From Xylaria sp. FL1777 (lineage: Eukaryota > Ascomycota > Sordariomycetes > Xylariales > Xylariaceae): DNA of 64,000 nt. Location: NCBI GenBank assembly GCA_022578965.1, contig MU400641.1, positions 1 through 64,000 on the forward strand. Reading direction: 5' to 3'. How positions within the stretch are numbered: position 1 is the stretch's first letter; every line of letters begins with the position of its first letter. Of the stretch, positions 13,201 to 27,761 are shown piece by piece. The notes beneath the pieces are model-generated. The model was not told the DNA's origin. It searched no databases and saw nothing but the letters and a program-made list of their open reading frames with translations. The translations under genes and the position numbers were made by a program.

Positions 13201-16200
13201 TATGCTTTTTGTTTTATATATAAAATTTTTAGTTTTTATAATTATTAATCTTTTAGCATTTTTTTGTTTTAATGTTTTTTTTATTATAACTAAAAGTATT
13301 TTAAGTAATTAATTATTACTAAAAGCAATGCAAACTTTCTTGTTGTTTTATATTTTTAAGTTTTTAAAAAGTTTAATATTTTATATAAAAAAAGTTAAAA
13401 AAGCTGCTGACGTTATATTATTATATAAATTTTGATTTTTTTAAAAGTTTATACTTATATATTTTTTTAAACTATATTTTTTTAATTTTTCTTTTGCTTT
13501 TTTTTATTAATTGTTAGATTTTCTATTTAAAGTTTAAAATTTATATGTTTTATATAGCTTATTTGCTAAGCTAATAGTTTAGCAAATATATATTAGTTTT
13601 TTAATTGCTAATAAGTTTAAACTTTTAAATTTAGCTTTTTAATATAGTTTATTATTAATATAATAATTTAGCTTATTGTAAGTATTATATTAACTATTAT
13701 ATAAAAGCTTTAAAAATATAAACTTATTTAAAACTTTATAATAAAGTTTATTTTTAGCAATAAAAAGTAAATAGCTTATTTTTTGCTAATTATATATAGC
13801 AAAAAAAGCAGTAATTTTTTATTTATTTAAATAGTAATTTTTAAACATTTTATTTATTTAATAAAATTACTAGTTTAATTAAATCTTTTTTAAGTTATAT
13901 TTATATTTTTAATAATAAAGCTATTTTTATTAACAAATAAATTTATAATAATATTAAACTATGCTTTAAAGTTAATAATTTTAGTAATATTACATTTATA
14001 AATTTTGTTTTTTATTTTTATAGTAAGCTTTAAGCAAAGCTATATATATTTTTCTAGCTTTATAACGCTTAAAAATATAGCTAAAACACTTTACGTTTTT
14101 AGCAGTAAAGCTAATATAAAATATAAATTTAAAAAGCTTAAGTATTTTTAGTTAAAATAATTTATTAAGATTAAGTTTTCTTTATTATAAAACTTATATT
14201 TTAATGTTTTTTTAAATAAGTTTAAGTTATTACTGCTAATATAATTCTTATGCTTTTTATAAATCTTTATTTTAAAAAAGTTAAAAGTTTAATTAATGCT
14301 TTTTAAAACTATTAATATTAATTATGTTAGCTTTTTAAGCTTATTTTTTTTTTTTAGTACTACTAGCGCAAAATTAACATTTAGCTAAAGGTTAGCTAAA
14401 AATACTACTTTTTTTAAAACTAGCATAAATATAACAATTAATATTTTTTGTTTTTTTAAGTTATTTCTAAATAATAAATATATAGTATTACATTAATTTA
14501 AAATTTTAAAAAGTATTTTATTAAACTTTAGCTTATTTTTTAACGTTTAAAGATTTAAAGCAATATAAGCAAAAAATAAAATTATTTAATTATTTTATTA
14601 GTTTTAATTGCAAAAAACCTTTATTATTTTATAGCATTGCTTTTTTAAAAAAGCAGTTATAAAGCTAAGTTAAAGCATATAAATATATATAATAAAACTG
14701 TTATATTTTATTTTTTTATTTATTTGCGCTATTAAATAATTTAATAAAAAACTAGTTTTATAAATGCTATTTAGTAATTTATATTTATTAAGTTAACTAG
14801 TTATTTATAATATTAGCTTAGAACTTTTTTATAGTTTTTTAATTATTAGCTATTAAAATTCTGTATTATTTTTTAAAAAGTTTACGCTTTTATAAAAAAA
14901 AGCATTTTTTATGTTTATTTAAGTTAAAATTTCTTAAAATAAAGTTTTTAGTTAAGCTTTATATTTTAATTTATTGCTTTTTTTTTTAAAAATAAATTAT
15001 AATATATTTAACTTAATTTGCTAATTTTAACTTTTATTAAAGTTATTTAAAAGCAGTAGTATTATTTTTAGTATTAGCTTAAGTATTTTTATTGCTTTAA
15101 AATATAATTTAGCTTTTATTTAAGCAATTATTTAAATAAAAACATTAAAGTACTTTAGAACTTTTAATATAAAGTTTTTAAAAATAACATTTGTTTTTTT
15201 ATTTAAAAAGTTCTTAAATTTTTTAGCTTACATTTTTTTAAATTTTAAGCTTTTTTTTATAAGTTTTGCTTTTTAAATCTTTTAGAATTTTTAACAATTA
15301 AAACTTTCTAGTTTTAATAAAGTATTTTGCTTATAAAAATTGTTGTTTATTTATGTATTTTTAGTATTAAGTTAAATAAAAAACTTATTGTTATTTAAAT
15401 AAATCTTTTTAATTGTTTAATTTATAAAGAGCTTTTTTTTTTGTTTTTTAGGTTTTTTTTTACTTTTTGTTTAATAAAAAGCAGCTTTTTTAAATAAAGG
15501 CTTATAATAATTAGCTTAAAACATATTTATGCTAATTTTTTTGCTTAATATATAGCTTTATAAAACTTTAATGCTATTTATATTATAAAAGGTATTTTAT
15601 ATAAAATTTTAATTTATTGCAATAAAGCTATTATTTAGTTTATTATTTATTAAATTGTTTGTTTTAATGTTATAAGCTTTTATTAGTTTTATTTTATAAA
15701 GTATAAAAGTTTAATTGTTAAACTTTTTATTTAAAAACTAGTTTAATTGCTTATTATTTAGCTAATAAAGTTTTTTTTTTTTTAATTCTTTTGTTTGCTT
15801 TTTATTTTAGTATTTAAATCTTTATTATTTCAAACAAGATTTTTTTTCTATAGTTAATAATAAGCTTTTTATTTAAACAGCTTATTATTGCTTAAAATAA
15901 AGTTATATATTTATTTTATTACAGCATTAAAAATTTCCTTTTTATTTTTGCTAATTTTTATAACTTTAAAAAAAACCTTTATATATTTAAAGCTTGCAAA
16001 AAATTCTAGCTTTTTTAAATATTATTTAAAGTTTTAATATATAATGTTTTTTTTGTTAATTTATAAGCAAAACTGCACTTATAAACATAGTAATTATTTA
16101 TGCTATATTTTTAATAAATAGTTTTTTTTACTAAATAAACATTATTTAACTTTATTTATTATAAAAAATTAAACGATTATTTGCTTTATTTTTGTTTTTT

Positions 16201-18599
16201 AAAGTTATATTTATTTTTTTATAAATATTTAAAAGTTATAGCATTAATGCTAAATATTTGCTTTTTTAATAAGTTTATATTAATTTTATAATATTATAAT
16301 GCTTATAGTTTTTAATTAATTAGTTAAATATATTAATTCTGCAGTTTTTTTAGCATTTTTTTTTAGTTTTTCTTTTATAATTATTATGCTTTTTTGTTTT
16401 AACTTTAGCTATTATATTTATTTAATAATATTATTTATATTTTAGTTATAAACAAAATATTAAGCTAATTTTATTTATTGCTTTTTAATAATAACTGTTT
16501 TAATAGCTAATATAATTATATTAATAGCTAGCTTAGTAGCATTAATAATAATATATAAAAGCTTATTAAAATTATAATTATATAAATAATTAACTTTTTT
16601 TTATGCTTTATGTGCTTTTTTTATTTTTTTAAAGTAAAAATTTAGCTTAAACTTTTTATTAATTTAACTGTTTAATGTTTTATAAAAGTTTTTATAGAAC
16701 ATTTTATTTAAGTTATTATATAACTTTTTAAAAGATTTTATTATTTTATTAATAATATTTTAATTTAGCTTTTTAAACAAACTTTAAATAAGTTAAAAAT
16801 TAAAGTAATAATTTTTTTAAGCTTTAATATTTTTAGCATATATTTAATACTAAAAAAAGTAAGTTTTAAAATTAATAAAATATATAGCTTTTAAGCAAGC
16901 TTTAAAATTGTATAATATAATAATAGTAAACTTATTTTGTTTAAAGTTTTAAAGCTTAAACTTTTGCTTAAGTAGTTTATAAGCTTTAATTTATAATAAA
17001 TAGTTTTTTAGTATTATTTTTACTATTTTTTTTGTTTAAAAAGTATTATAATAAACAAAAATTTATTTAATTTTATTAATGTTTTTAAAGCGTTTTACGC
17101 AAAAAAAAGCATTTAGATTATTTAGTTATTTGTTTACTTTTAACTTATTAAACAATAAATATTAGTTTAATCTTAAGTTAAAAAGAATAAATAATAGCTT
17201 AATTATAATATTATATTTATTATTAAAATAGCTTAAACTAAATAAAGTTGCTTTAATACTTTTTAAAAATAATAAGCTAGTTATTTTTATTTTTTTTATT
17301 TATAAGTAGTTTTAATGTTTTTTATATATTAAAATAAAAAGATCTAATAATTTTTTATAACTAAATTACTTAATTAAGCTATAATTTTTAAACTTTTAAG
17401 TTATATAATAAAACAAAGTAAAGTTTATATAAAAGTAATAAAAAAAATAAGCTATAAAAAATAATAAAAATAAACTAAATAAAAATATAAGTTTAAAAAA
17501 AAAAATATAAAATGCTAAAAGTTTTTAAGTATTTTAAATATTTAACTTTTTTTATGCTATTTTTTTGGACTTTTTTTTTAAAAAACCTAACGATTTTTTT
17601 TGTTTACGTTTATAAAAATTGCTAGCTTATTTTTTATAGCTTTTTAAGTTTTCTTTTAAATGCTTTTATATTTTTATTTTTTATACATTTTTATTTTTTT
17701 GTATGTTTTATAGCGTTTAGTTTTTTTGTTTTTTAGTTTAGTTTGCTTTGCTTTATGCAAGTTTTATTAAGCAAGCTTTATTTTTTTATAGCTTTTTATT
17801 TATAAAAATAGCATGCTTTTTTTTTTTTCTTAAAGCTTTTTTATTTAATAATAAGTGCTATAAAAAAGCAATAGCTATGTTTTGTGCAAAGTTTTTAAAC
17901 AACAGTTAGCTTACATTTAAAAAACTTTGCTTTTTATTTTTTAATAAAAAACTATATTAGCTTAAAAAACAAAGTATATTTTTAATTATTAATAGCTTTA
18001 TATATTAACATATAAACTTAAATTTGTTTAATATAAATAAGCATTAGATTTGCTTATATTATAACTTTTTAAAAGTTTTAGTAATTTTTATTTTTTTTAA
18101 GCTTGTTTTTTGTTTTTTTTTCGTTTTTATAAAAGCAATTATGCTTTTTTTTTATAACGCACTAGCTTTTTATGCAAAATTTTCCTTTTTATAGCTTTTT
18201 AAAAGTTCTTAACAAACAGTTTTTTAGTTGTGCTATTTTAAAAATTATATTAGCATTTTAATACTTAATTATTGTTTTGCTAGAAAAAATAAAAATGCTT
18301 TATAAGCTAAATTAAAAAAAAAAGTTTAACATTTTTATACGTTTGTTTTAAGTTTTATTAATTAAAAGCTACTAGCTTAAACGTTTATTGCTAATTATCA
18401 CTAAACTGCTTATATTAAGCAAGTTTTACTTATTATTAGCTAAAATAGCTAAATATAATATATTATAATTTATATATAAAAATTATAGCAATTAATAAAT
18501 AAATAAATTAAACATATACATTAGTAATAATAAATCGCCTGTTTATAAGTTTTATAGTATTATTTGTTATTAGTAAAAAATTAGCTTTATTAAAAACAC
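4292..18599 (-). pseudogene. internal region of element B copy 1, degraded
   Basis: About 14.3 kb of RIP-mutated sequence, roughly 12-15% G+C, with a T-rich plus strand. From 18599 down to about 8150 it is collinear, in reverse, with the second copy, without visible indels over 9.2 kb apart from the insertions in copy 2. The part 4292-8150 has no partner here, so a further nested element hidden in it cannot be excluded. An open frame at 10872-11078 on the plus strand is antisense to the inferred coding direction. Reading TAA/TAG as Gln/Trp gave long open stretches but no motif I trust. Confidence 0.6.
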
Positions 18600-18909
18600 T
18601 AATAAAATAAAGCAGTATAATCGCGCAAAATTTACTATACTACTTTAATTGCAAAAAAATAAATTATAACTTATGCATTTAAGCAATTAAACCATATATA
18701 AATTAAAAAATCAACCGATTAATTAAAGGGCTATTTAATAATATAAATAAAGCAACCGTAGCTATTTTTTATTATGTTATATATGTTAGTTAAATTTATA
18801 CTTTAAAGTTTAGCGCAATATTTATATTTTTATTCCTATTATATAACTTAGCTTAAACTTACTTTAGTTAGCTAGTTAGCTCATTTAACTACTTTACTTT
18901 ACTTTAATA
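18600..18909 (-). repeat. right (5') LTR of element B copy 1
   Basis: 310-bp direct partner of 3982-4291. It starts TAATAAAATAAAGC and ends CTTTACTTTAATA. It keeps a few more C/G bases than the left LTR, e.g. TCGCGC near 18621 and AACCGA near 18714. Confidence 0.87.
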
Positions 18910-21781
18910 TATATATATATATATTTATATAATAGCTGCTTTATTATAATATAATATTAACGGTTACTAGTTTTACGTTATAAATTAAAACAGTAGTTAT
19001 AACATTATATAACTATTAATTAATAATTTTAACAATTAACGATTTCTTTAATTGCTATATATAAATATATATATTTGTTTTCTTTTATATAGCTTATTGT
19101 TTAAATAATTTACTAATAATTGTTTGTTATATAAAAAATAATAAGTTTTAAGTTATATTAATGCTTTTAATTAATATTAAGGTTTAAATTTTATATAATG
19201 CTTTAATTGCCTTTATTATAGCTTAAATAATTTATTGCAAAAGTTACTTTTATGCAGTATTTATTTAGTTATATAATATTATAATTACTTTATATAGCTA
19301 AAATGCTTATATAAACTATAAAAGCTTTTTATTTTAAAATTACTAATAAGTAATAAGATTTTAAAGTAATATATATATTATATACATTTAATAATTACAT
19401 AATGTTTATTATAATTATTATACTTAAATAAATAAAAAGAAATTAATGTTATATAATAGTTTAGTAAAAAAAGTAAAAAAAAATATTAAGCATTTATATA
19501 TAGCTTAAAAAATAGTTATATAAAAAAAAGTATAAAATTTGTAATGTTTTATAGTTTTTAGTGTTTTTTTTAAAGTTAAATATATTTGCTTGTTGTTTTT
19601 TTATTTATTATATAATTATTATAACGATTTTTATATAAAAGTATTTTTTTAACTTTTTTTTTTTTTAATTTATTTGTACGAAAGTTATTTTTACTTTTTT
19701 TTTATAAATGCTTTCATTTATATACTTAGCTAGTTTATAAATACTAGGGTTTTTAGCGCTTAGTTTAATGTTTTTTTTTATAAACGCATTAGTTAAATTA
19801 TTTTTACTATTGATTTATTATATTTCAGAGATTTTTTTCTTTTTGTATAACTTTTTAAATAATATAATATTAATTATAAGGCGTTTTTTTTAGGTAGTTC
19901 TTAGCTTTATTAAGCAGTTATATAACAATTTCAAGTTTAAATATAATATAGCAAAAATTAAAAGTATTTCTAGTATAGCTATAATTTTTTAAAGCATTAT
20001 ATAAAAGGCTATAATATTATTAAAGCTATTTATTATGCTATATAATTTATTAGCTAGCATACTTTATATTATTTGCTTATATTTGCTAAAGTTTTAATAT
20101 ATAATATTTTTTTTAATTTTAAAAGCTAAGTTTTTTTTTATATAATACTTTATTATAAATATAATAATAAATTTAAGTTATAAAGTTATATTAATATTAT
20201 TTATAAATAAACTGTTTATAAAAATAAACAATTTTATATAGCTTAAATTTAAAAGTATAAATATTAATTTATAATTATAATTATTTATTTCCTATTTAAC
20301 TTTATGGTTTAAATTTTTAATATTTGCTAATGCTAAGTTAATTATTTAAGCAGTAGCTATAAAGTTATATATAGCTTTTAATTAATAAATGCTACTTATA
20401 TAAGCGTTATATGCACGTTAAAAAACATATTGCTATGTAGTATTTTTTATATAAAAGTTAATTAAAGCTAGTTAGTTTGTTTAGCTTTTTTACGTAAGCG
20501 TTATATTTTTTTTATATAAAAAAGTAATTTAATTACTATTAAATTAAATAAAGTAATTTTATTATAAAGTTTTTTTTAATTTTATACGAAACTTTGCTTT
20601 ATATGACTTATGTTTTTTTTTGCTAAAAATTTAAATATAATAAAGCTAAACATATTATTTGTTTATAAACTTATAATGCTAAATTTATATAAAAGTTTTA
20701 ATATAAACAGTAAACATAAGTAATATATAAAAATTATTATATTAAGTTTTTTATAGTAATATTAATAATAAGTTTTAAATTAATATAGCTTTAGTTTAGC
20801 TAAGCTATATAATAGTTATATAGTTTATATAATAGTTTTTTTAAAATATTTTAAAACAAGTTTAAAAAGTAGTTATATAAAGATTTTTTATGTAAGCTTG
20901 TTTTTTAATTATATATATACTTATATAATATTTTAAAGCTTCCTTAAAGTATTAAAGTTTTAAATTAGCAAAAGGCCTAAAGCTAATAATAGCTATTAGT
21001 TTATTTGCTAAATTATTAATAATTAAGTTAATATAATTTTTTTTTGTATTATTATAGCTTTATATAATTAATTTAAACTTTTTATATAGCTTAATTGTTT
21101 TTTTCTTAATTTTTTATATAAAGCAAAACTTAAAAATCTAAGTGTTATTATATTTATATAAGTTATATTTTACAAACTAGAAAATATCTCGTATAATAAA
21201 GTTATTAATTTTTATAGTGTTTGATTTTTTAAATAAAGCGCTAAAAATATTAATAATGCTATTTTTGCGTAGCTTTATTATTAAAGCATAGTTTTGTTTC
21301 TTTTTTAAAATTAAAAACAAGTTATTAATGTTTTATATAAATGCTATAAAAAAGTTTTTAGCTTTTTTAAATCTTTTGCGTTTTTTTTGTATAGCTAGTT
21401 TTATAGCTAGTTTTATAGCAGTTATATTTTCTTTTTTATTATTTACTAAAGTATATTTAGTTATATAATAATATAGCTTAACTTATGTTTATTTAAAGTA
21501 AATTAAGCTGTTTATAAAATTAATAATTATGTTAAGTTCTTTAATTAACTATATTTTATATAGTTTTTTTTAACTTTGCTTTTTATGCTATATAAAAACT
21601 TTATTACATAAAAATAAAAATAATACTTTATATAAAGCTAGCTTATTATGTTTATAAATTATATAGCTAACTTTAACTTTTGTTTGTGTTTTATAACGCA
21701 TTTTTATAGCTTTTTTAACTATTTTAGCTCTTTATATAATATTTAGTAAAAAAAAAAAGTCTTAATTAACCTTTAAATATG
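18910..21781 (-). pseudogene. outer Copia element, internal segment 2 (RNase H and reverse transcriptase end of pol)
   Basis: Reverse-complement match to about 32154-35025 of the inner copy, which carries the end of pol: reverse transcriptase, RNase H and a 1.3-kb 3' noncoding stretch. The match is clearest at both ends: 18910-19140 against 34760-35025, and 21580-21781 against 32154-32360. The segment ends with the first copy of the 8-bp target duplication of element C (21774-21781). Confidence 0.87.
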
Positions 21782-21806
21782 TTATTTTAAGTGCTTTAAA
21801 CTAAAA
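21782..21806 (+). repeat. left terminal inverted repeat of element C
   Basis: 25 bp, inverse of 27737-27761 with one transition. Similarity stops sharply after it. Confidence 0.85.
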
Positions 21807-24800
21807 ACATGAAATAGCAAGCTATGCTTGCTGCAAGCTATAACTCACGTTTTTTAAAAGCTTGTATAAATATATCTATAGGTTTAAAGCCTACGTTTTA
21901 TATATTTTAGTTTAAAAAACCTTTGTTAATTTTTGAGCTAAGGTTTACTTTATATATATATGCATACTATTTATACTTATAAACTATGTGCTAATAAAAC
22001 TTAAAAATAACAATTATAATATTGCTTAAAGCTTTTTATAGTAATATTTATATTTAGCGCTAACTTTATAATTAAAATACTTTATTATGTTATAGTATTT
22101 TAAGCTTAAATAGTTAAAAGTTAAGCTTTATTTATTAATTTATTAACTAGTGTTATTTTTTTACTTTATTATAAAACTGCAAACTTTTAACAATTTTAGC
22201 TTTAGCTTAATTAATAATTGCTTTTAAAAAAAACTAATAGCTTTAAAACTTTTAGAATTTATTAAAAAACTTAGCAAACTAAATAAATTAGCTAATAATG
22301 CAATATTAAAGCATTTATTTAGTAATTATATTTAATATTTTATATAGTATATTTTACTATAATTAAAACATAACTAATAGTACATATTAAAATATAACTT
22401 TATATAAGTTATTATTAGTGCTATTTTAAATTATTGTTAATTTAACAGATTATATAAGCTTAAGCTTAAAGCTAAACAAGTTAAATTAATTTAACGTATA
22501 ATATTTTGTTATAGTAATATTATATTAGTAGCTTAAACTAATTATAAAAAAAGCATTATATTATAAATTATTTTAGTTATTATATAAAGTATAGTAATTT
22601 TATAGTTATATTTATTATAACAATTAAAATATAATTAGTTTAACTTAATTGCTTAAATTTTTAACATTTGTTTATTATTAATAATAAATAATATAATAAA
22701 AGTTAATTAATATTATATAAATAGTTATAAAAGTATGTTTTTATTATTTAATAAAATAATGCTATATAAGCTAAGTTAGTTTTAGAACGCTTTATATATA
22801 TTCTTTTTAAGCTTAAATAAGCTATTTAAAAACATTTTATTAATTTGCTTTATAACTTTTTGTTTAACTAAAGGATTGCATTTATAGCTATTAATAAGCT
22901 TTATATAGTTTATTAATAAAAAGATTTCTAAATTATATACTTTAATATATATTATATAAAAGCGTTAGTTTTATAAAATATATTATAGTTTAGCTATATT
23001 ATTATATTAAGCTTAAATGTTTAAAAGTTTATATTGCTTAAAGCTAAACTTTAATAGTAAAATACTTATTTAAAAAAACTGCAATTTATTTATGCTTTAG
23101 TTAATTAAGTTAATATATTTTTTGGTATTTATTTTATAACAAAAAGTACTATTATAAAAAATTACTAGCAATTAAATTTTTTAATTATTAAAATATAACA
23201 TAGTATAATATACTTAATCTTTAAAACTATTGTTTTTATAAATAGCAAAAAAAGGCTTATTATTATGCAGTATTTTTTAATAATATAGCTTTAAGAATTA
23301 AAGTTTACTTTAACTAAAATAAAGTGCTTTGTTTAAAAATATAATATAAATATATGTTTTAATGATTAATAGCAATTATATAATAAGTTTATAAAGCTAA
23401 ACTTTTTTTGTTAAATTATGTTTGTTATTATAGCTTTTAAAATAAAAATAAATATTTATAATATAATGCATATTATTTAGTTTAGCTTTATTGCTTTTAA
23501 AAACCTTTTAAACTTATTATAAAGGTTTAGCTAAGCTATTTAAAATAGTATAACATAAAAAATAGTATTTTTTTTTGTTTTTTATTAGTATTTCGATTTA
23601 TTAAAAGCGCAAAAAGTTAAGCTTTTTAAACTAAAGCGTAAAAAAAAGCTATTAAAAAATAATTAAAGTAATTTATGCTTTATAATAAACATAAGTAATA
23701 ATATATTAAAAAGCTTAACGTGTAGCTATATATAGTTTATATTATTAAACTACTAATTAAGTATAATTAATAAGTTTAAAAATAAAAATAGTTTAATAGT
23801 TAACTTTAAACTAAAATAATTTAAGCTAGTTAAGCTTACTAAGTAAATTAAAGCTAAACTAAAGTTTAAAAATAAACTATAAGCTATTTAACTAAACATA
23901 TATAAGTTTATAAATATAAAATGCTTTAAAAAATATGTTTTATAGTTTTTATAGTAGTTAAATAATAAAAATATTAAAAAGCAAAAAAATATATAATAAA
24001 AAGTATGCTATAACTTATATTATTATAACTTTAGTTAACTACTAAAGTTGCTACTAAAAATATATTAATAGTTTATGCTTTAAAAAAAGATTATTTTTTA
24101 GTTTTTATAGCAAAAGCTTTAAAAATTTTACATAAAACATTTTATAAACTTATATTAATATTTAAATTTTACTATTAATAATATAACAAAATATTTTATG
24201 CTAAAAAAAGTTTAATAATATATTACTGCTATATTTAATAAAATAATTAATATAAATATTATATTTTTTTTAGTTTATAATGCTATAAAAATATTTAAAA
24301 AAAAAAAAAAAAATATAATTATGTTTTATATGCTAAGCTTTTTATAATATATTAGCATGCTTTTAATAAACATGCTAAGCATTTTGCAAATAAAGCATAA
24401 ATTAAAAATGCTACTAAAAATATATTTTATTTAACTTTAAAATTAATACAAAAAATACAAATAAAACAGCAATTAAATATTTATTAAACGTTTAGTATAT
24501 AATTAAGCTAGTTAGTTTTACGCTTAATAATAGCTATAACTTTTAGTTTGTTATTTTTAGCAAAACTAACTATAATTGCATTATTTTTAAATGCTTTCTT
24601 TATATATATAAATATATTGCTAGCTATAAATTTATTAATATAATTTGAACTATTAAAGCATAATAAAAAATTACTAATAAATAATAGTTCTAAAAAGCCA
24701 AAAAAAAAGCAAAAGAAATAAAATATATATAATATTTTGCGTTAATTTATATTTAGCTATAATTCTTTAGTTTTTTCTTTTTTCTTTTTTGCTTTTTTAT

Positions 24801-27736
24801 AATTAAAAGTATATAGCTGCTATTTTTTATTACTTTTAATAAATAGCTTATTTTTATTATTTAAACTTAGTATATATTGCTATATTAAAACTTTAGTTAA
24901 TTAAATAACTTTAATATTAAATTTATTAATTTTAATATTAGCAAATTATTCCTTTTTTTTTATTAATAAATTTAGTGCATTAAAAAAATTATATAACGTA
25001 GTATAGGTATTAATACATTTTTAAGTATTGCTATTAATATATATTTTGCAAGTATATTTAATAATATTTTAGTTAATAAAAAAAAAAGTATGCTGCTTAT
25101 TTTAATATATTTAAAAAAACTATTTTATATTATTATAAATTAAAGCAATATAAAAGCTTATAATAGCTAATTAATTAAATATAATAAAAATATTTTACGT
25201 AAAATTTTTATTATTTTTTATATTAATTGCAAAAGCATTATTAATATGCTTTAAAGCTAAATTAATAGCTTTTTATTTATTTTTAGCTATAATATACTAA
25301 ATAAAGCTTAATTATAATATTTGTATTATAAGTTTTAGTTTTATAACATTAAAATAAAATAACTAAGCAAAATATAATATTTTTAGTTTATAATTACTAA
25401 ATTTTTCTTTTTTAAAAAAAAATTAATAATTTAATATAATATTTTATAGTTATTAAGCTAAACTGCTATAATTATTATAAATAAATATTTTATAATATTT
25501 ATATATTAATAACAGCTTTAAAACTTAATATTAATTAATTTACTTTTGTTTTAAGTATATTTTTTTGTTTAATTTATATATTTTAATTATTAAAACTATA
25601 AAGCTACAATTTTTTGCTTAAATAATATAAGATTTATGCCTTTTAATGCTATTTAAATATAATTTAGTTAAACTTTATTAAAAAATAATATATTAGATTT
25701 AATTAAGTTATAAATTAAAAACGCTAAAATATAAGCATAAAACTTATTATGTAATAATAATAAAACTTAATAATATTAAACTTTATTTTTTTTAATATGC
25801 TATTTATAGCTAAAAAATTATATATTATATTTTATAAAAAAATCCTAAAAAGTTTAAAAAATTAATTAAATAAAATTTAGCGCAATATAAAAAAAAGCTA
25901 ATATAAAAAGCATTTATTATTTATAGTTATATATATTGCTTGCTTTTATTTAAGCAATTATTATAGCTTAAATAAAAAATATAATTTTTTAATTTTTATA
26001 TATTATTGCAAGTTATTTATTATAGTTTTAATAATTTAAAATAGTATAAAATAAAGTATTATAAACTTAATATACTTTAGATATTTTTTTTGGTTTTTAT
26101 AAATAATAAAAGTTTGCAAAATATAGTTAATATTATTTTATAGTTGTATAATATTTAAAAATAAAGCAAACTTTTTTAAATATAATAATTTAAATAAAAA
26201 CAAACAGTATAAATTAATAAATAATTAGTTATTTTATTTATATAAACTAAAGTTAGTATTAAATAAAAAAAAAACTATTTTTTTTTAAAAAAAGTAATAG
26301 CATGCTATTATAACTATATAAATAAACTAAGCATATTTAAACTAGCAATTATAAAACAGTTAGTTAAATTTTATATAATATTTTTATAATTTATGCTAAA
26401 ATTTTAAATATTATTTTTAAAGTTAAAATTATTATATATAAATATAGCACTTAAGTTATAAATAATACAATTTAAATTAAGCTATATATTTATTAATTTA
26501 AGTATTAAAACATTAGTTAATTAGTTATTATATATATAACTTTGTTTAGTTATTTTATTTAGCTGTTTTAAAATAAATTTATAGCTAATATATATTTTAA
26601 ATTAAGTAAAAGTATTAATTATTTAAGTTTATGTTTTATTATTAAAAAAATAAATGCTAATAAATTATTATAAAAAATTGCTTATTAAAAATATATATAT
26701 ATTTAATAATAAAGCTATAATTATATATATTTTAATAATATAAAAAATAAGCATATTAGCTTTAGTTATGTTATAAGATTTATGCTTAGTTTGCTAATTC
26801 ATAAAAATACCTAGAAAAAAAGCAGCAAAACGTAAAAATGCGTTTTAAATTTAAAACTAAAAAAAATAAAGTACCCTTTTAATTTATTATGTATTATAAA
26901 CATTTTTAACTTAATAAAGCTTTTTACTAAAAGCTTTAAATCCTTTAAAATTAAATTTAATAAAAGCAAGTTATTTAAATAAAGTTAAAAGCTTGTTTTA
27001 AAATATAAAAATGTTAGTAATATTATAACTTGCATTGTTTTTTTTAAATCTTATTTAAATACTAGCTTTTTAAAAACACTGTTAAACTTTAAAGTTTTTT
27101 AATATATTAACTATTTTGCGCATTTATAGCTTTAATTAGTTATTAGTTATAATTTATAATAAAAGCTATTTTTTTAAAAACTAACAAAAATTATAGCTTT
27201 AATTATAATTATAATGCTAATACTTTTATATGTTTATTATAACTTATTACTAGCATATAAAATTAGATTTTTTGTTTAAGTTATTGCTTTTATAATTAAA
27301 ATTATTTTTAAAGTTAAAAGCAATAAAAATAATATTAAAAAAGTTAGTTAATTTAAATATAAGAAATAGCATAAATGCTAGTATAATAAACTATATAAGC
27401 AAGCAAAGTAATCGCAAAAAAAACAATAGTAAAAAAAACAATATTTTAGTTAGAAAATCTATAATATATAATATAACAAGAACTAAGCGTTAAAAAAATA
27501 CAAAAAAAATATAACTATATATAAAATATAATAATTAATTAATTAAGTATAACTTTAAATAAATTTAAAGTTATTACATAAATAAATTATAGTTTATTAT
27601 TTTTTAAATAAAAACGTAAGCAGGAAAATTAACATAGTTGCTTTAAACTAAAATTTTAAGTTTATGTTAAAAAAGGTAAAAAAGTTATAATTAGTAAAGA
27701 AATAATATAGCTAAAAAGGTATAAACGCAAACACCA

Positions 27737-27761
27737 TTCTAGTTTAAAGCACTTAAAATAA
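27737..27761 (-). repeat. right terminal inverted repeat of element C
   Basis: 25 bp, inverse of 21782-21806, followed directly by the second taaatatg at 27762-27769. Confidence 0.85.

Larger units (their letters stand above)
3982..18909 (-). mobile_element. LTR element B, copy 1 (about 14.9 kb, superfamily not determined)
   Basis: Direct terminal repeats of about 310 bp lie at 3982-4291 and 18600-18909. Their ends read T(A)...TTTAAT(A), as expected for TG...CA ends after RIP. The element sits in the (TA)n tract of the outer Copia element, whose sequence stops at 3981 and resumes at 18910. The 5-bp target duplication cannot be fixed because the site is a TA repeat. A purine run on the minus strand just inside the left LTR (4292-4304) and the T-rich plus strand indicate that coding ran on the minus strand. 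A second copy at 46440 onward is collinear in reverse with 18909 down to about 8150. The length is well above a usual 5-8 kb LTR element; I could not recognise gag, reverse transcriptase or integrase. Confidence 0.82.
21782..27761. mobile_element. class II (TIR) element C, about 6 kb, hAT-like by target duplication
   Basis: The outer Copia sequence is interrupted here and the 8-mer taaatatg is present on both sides (21774-21781 and 27762-27769), while the inner Copia copy has it once. The element begins TTATTTTAAGTGCTTTAAAC and ends with its inverse: 25 bp at each end with one A/G mismatch. An 8-bp duplication is typical of hAT elements and also occurs in a few other TIR superfamilies (P, Merlin, some Mutator-like). 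The ends do not resemble the common CAGxG hAT termini, though RIP may have changed them. The 5.98-kb interior is degraded and I could not recognise a transposase or its strand. Both outer ends (21800-21990, 27590-27760) keep more C/G than the middle. Confidence 0.8.
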
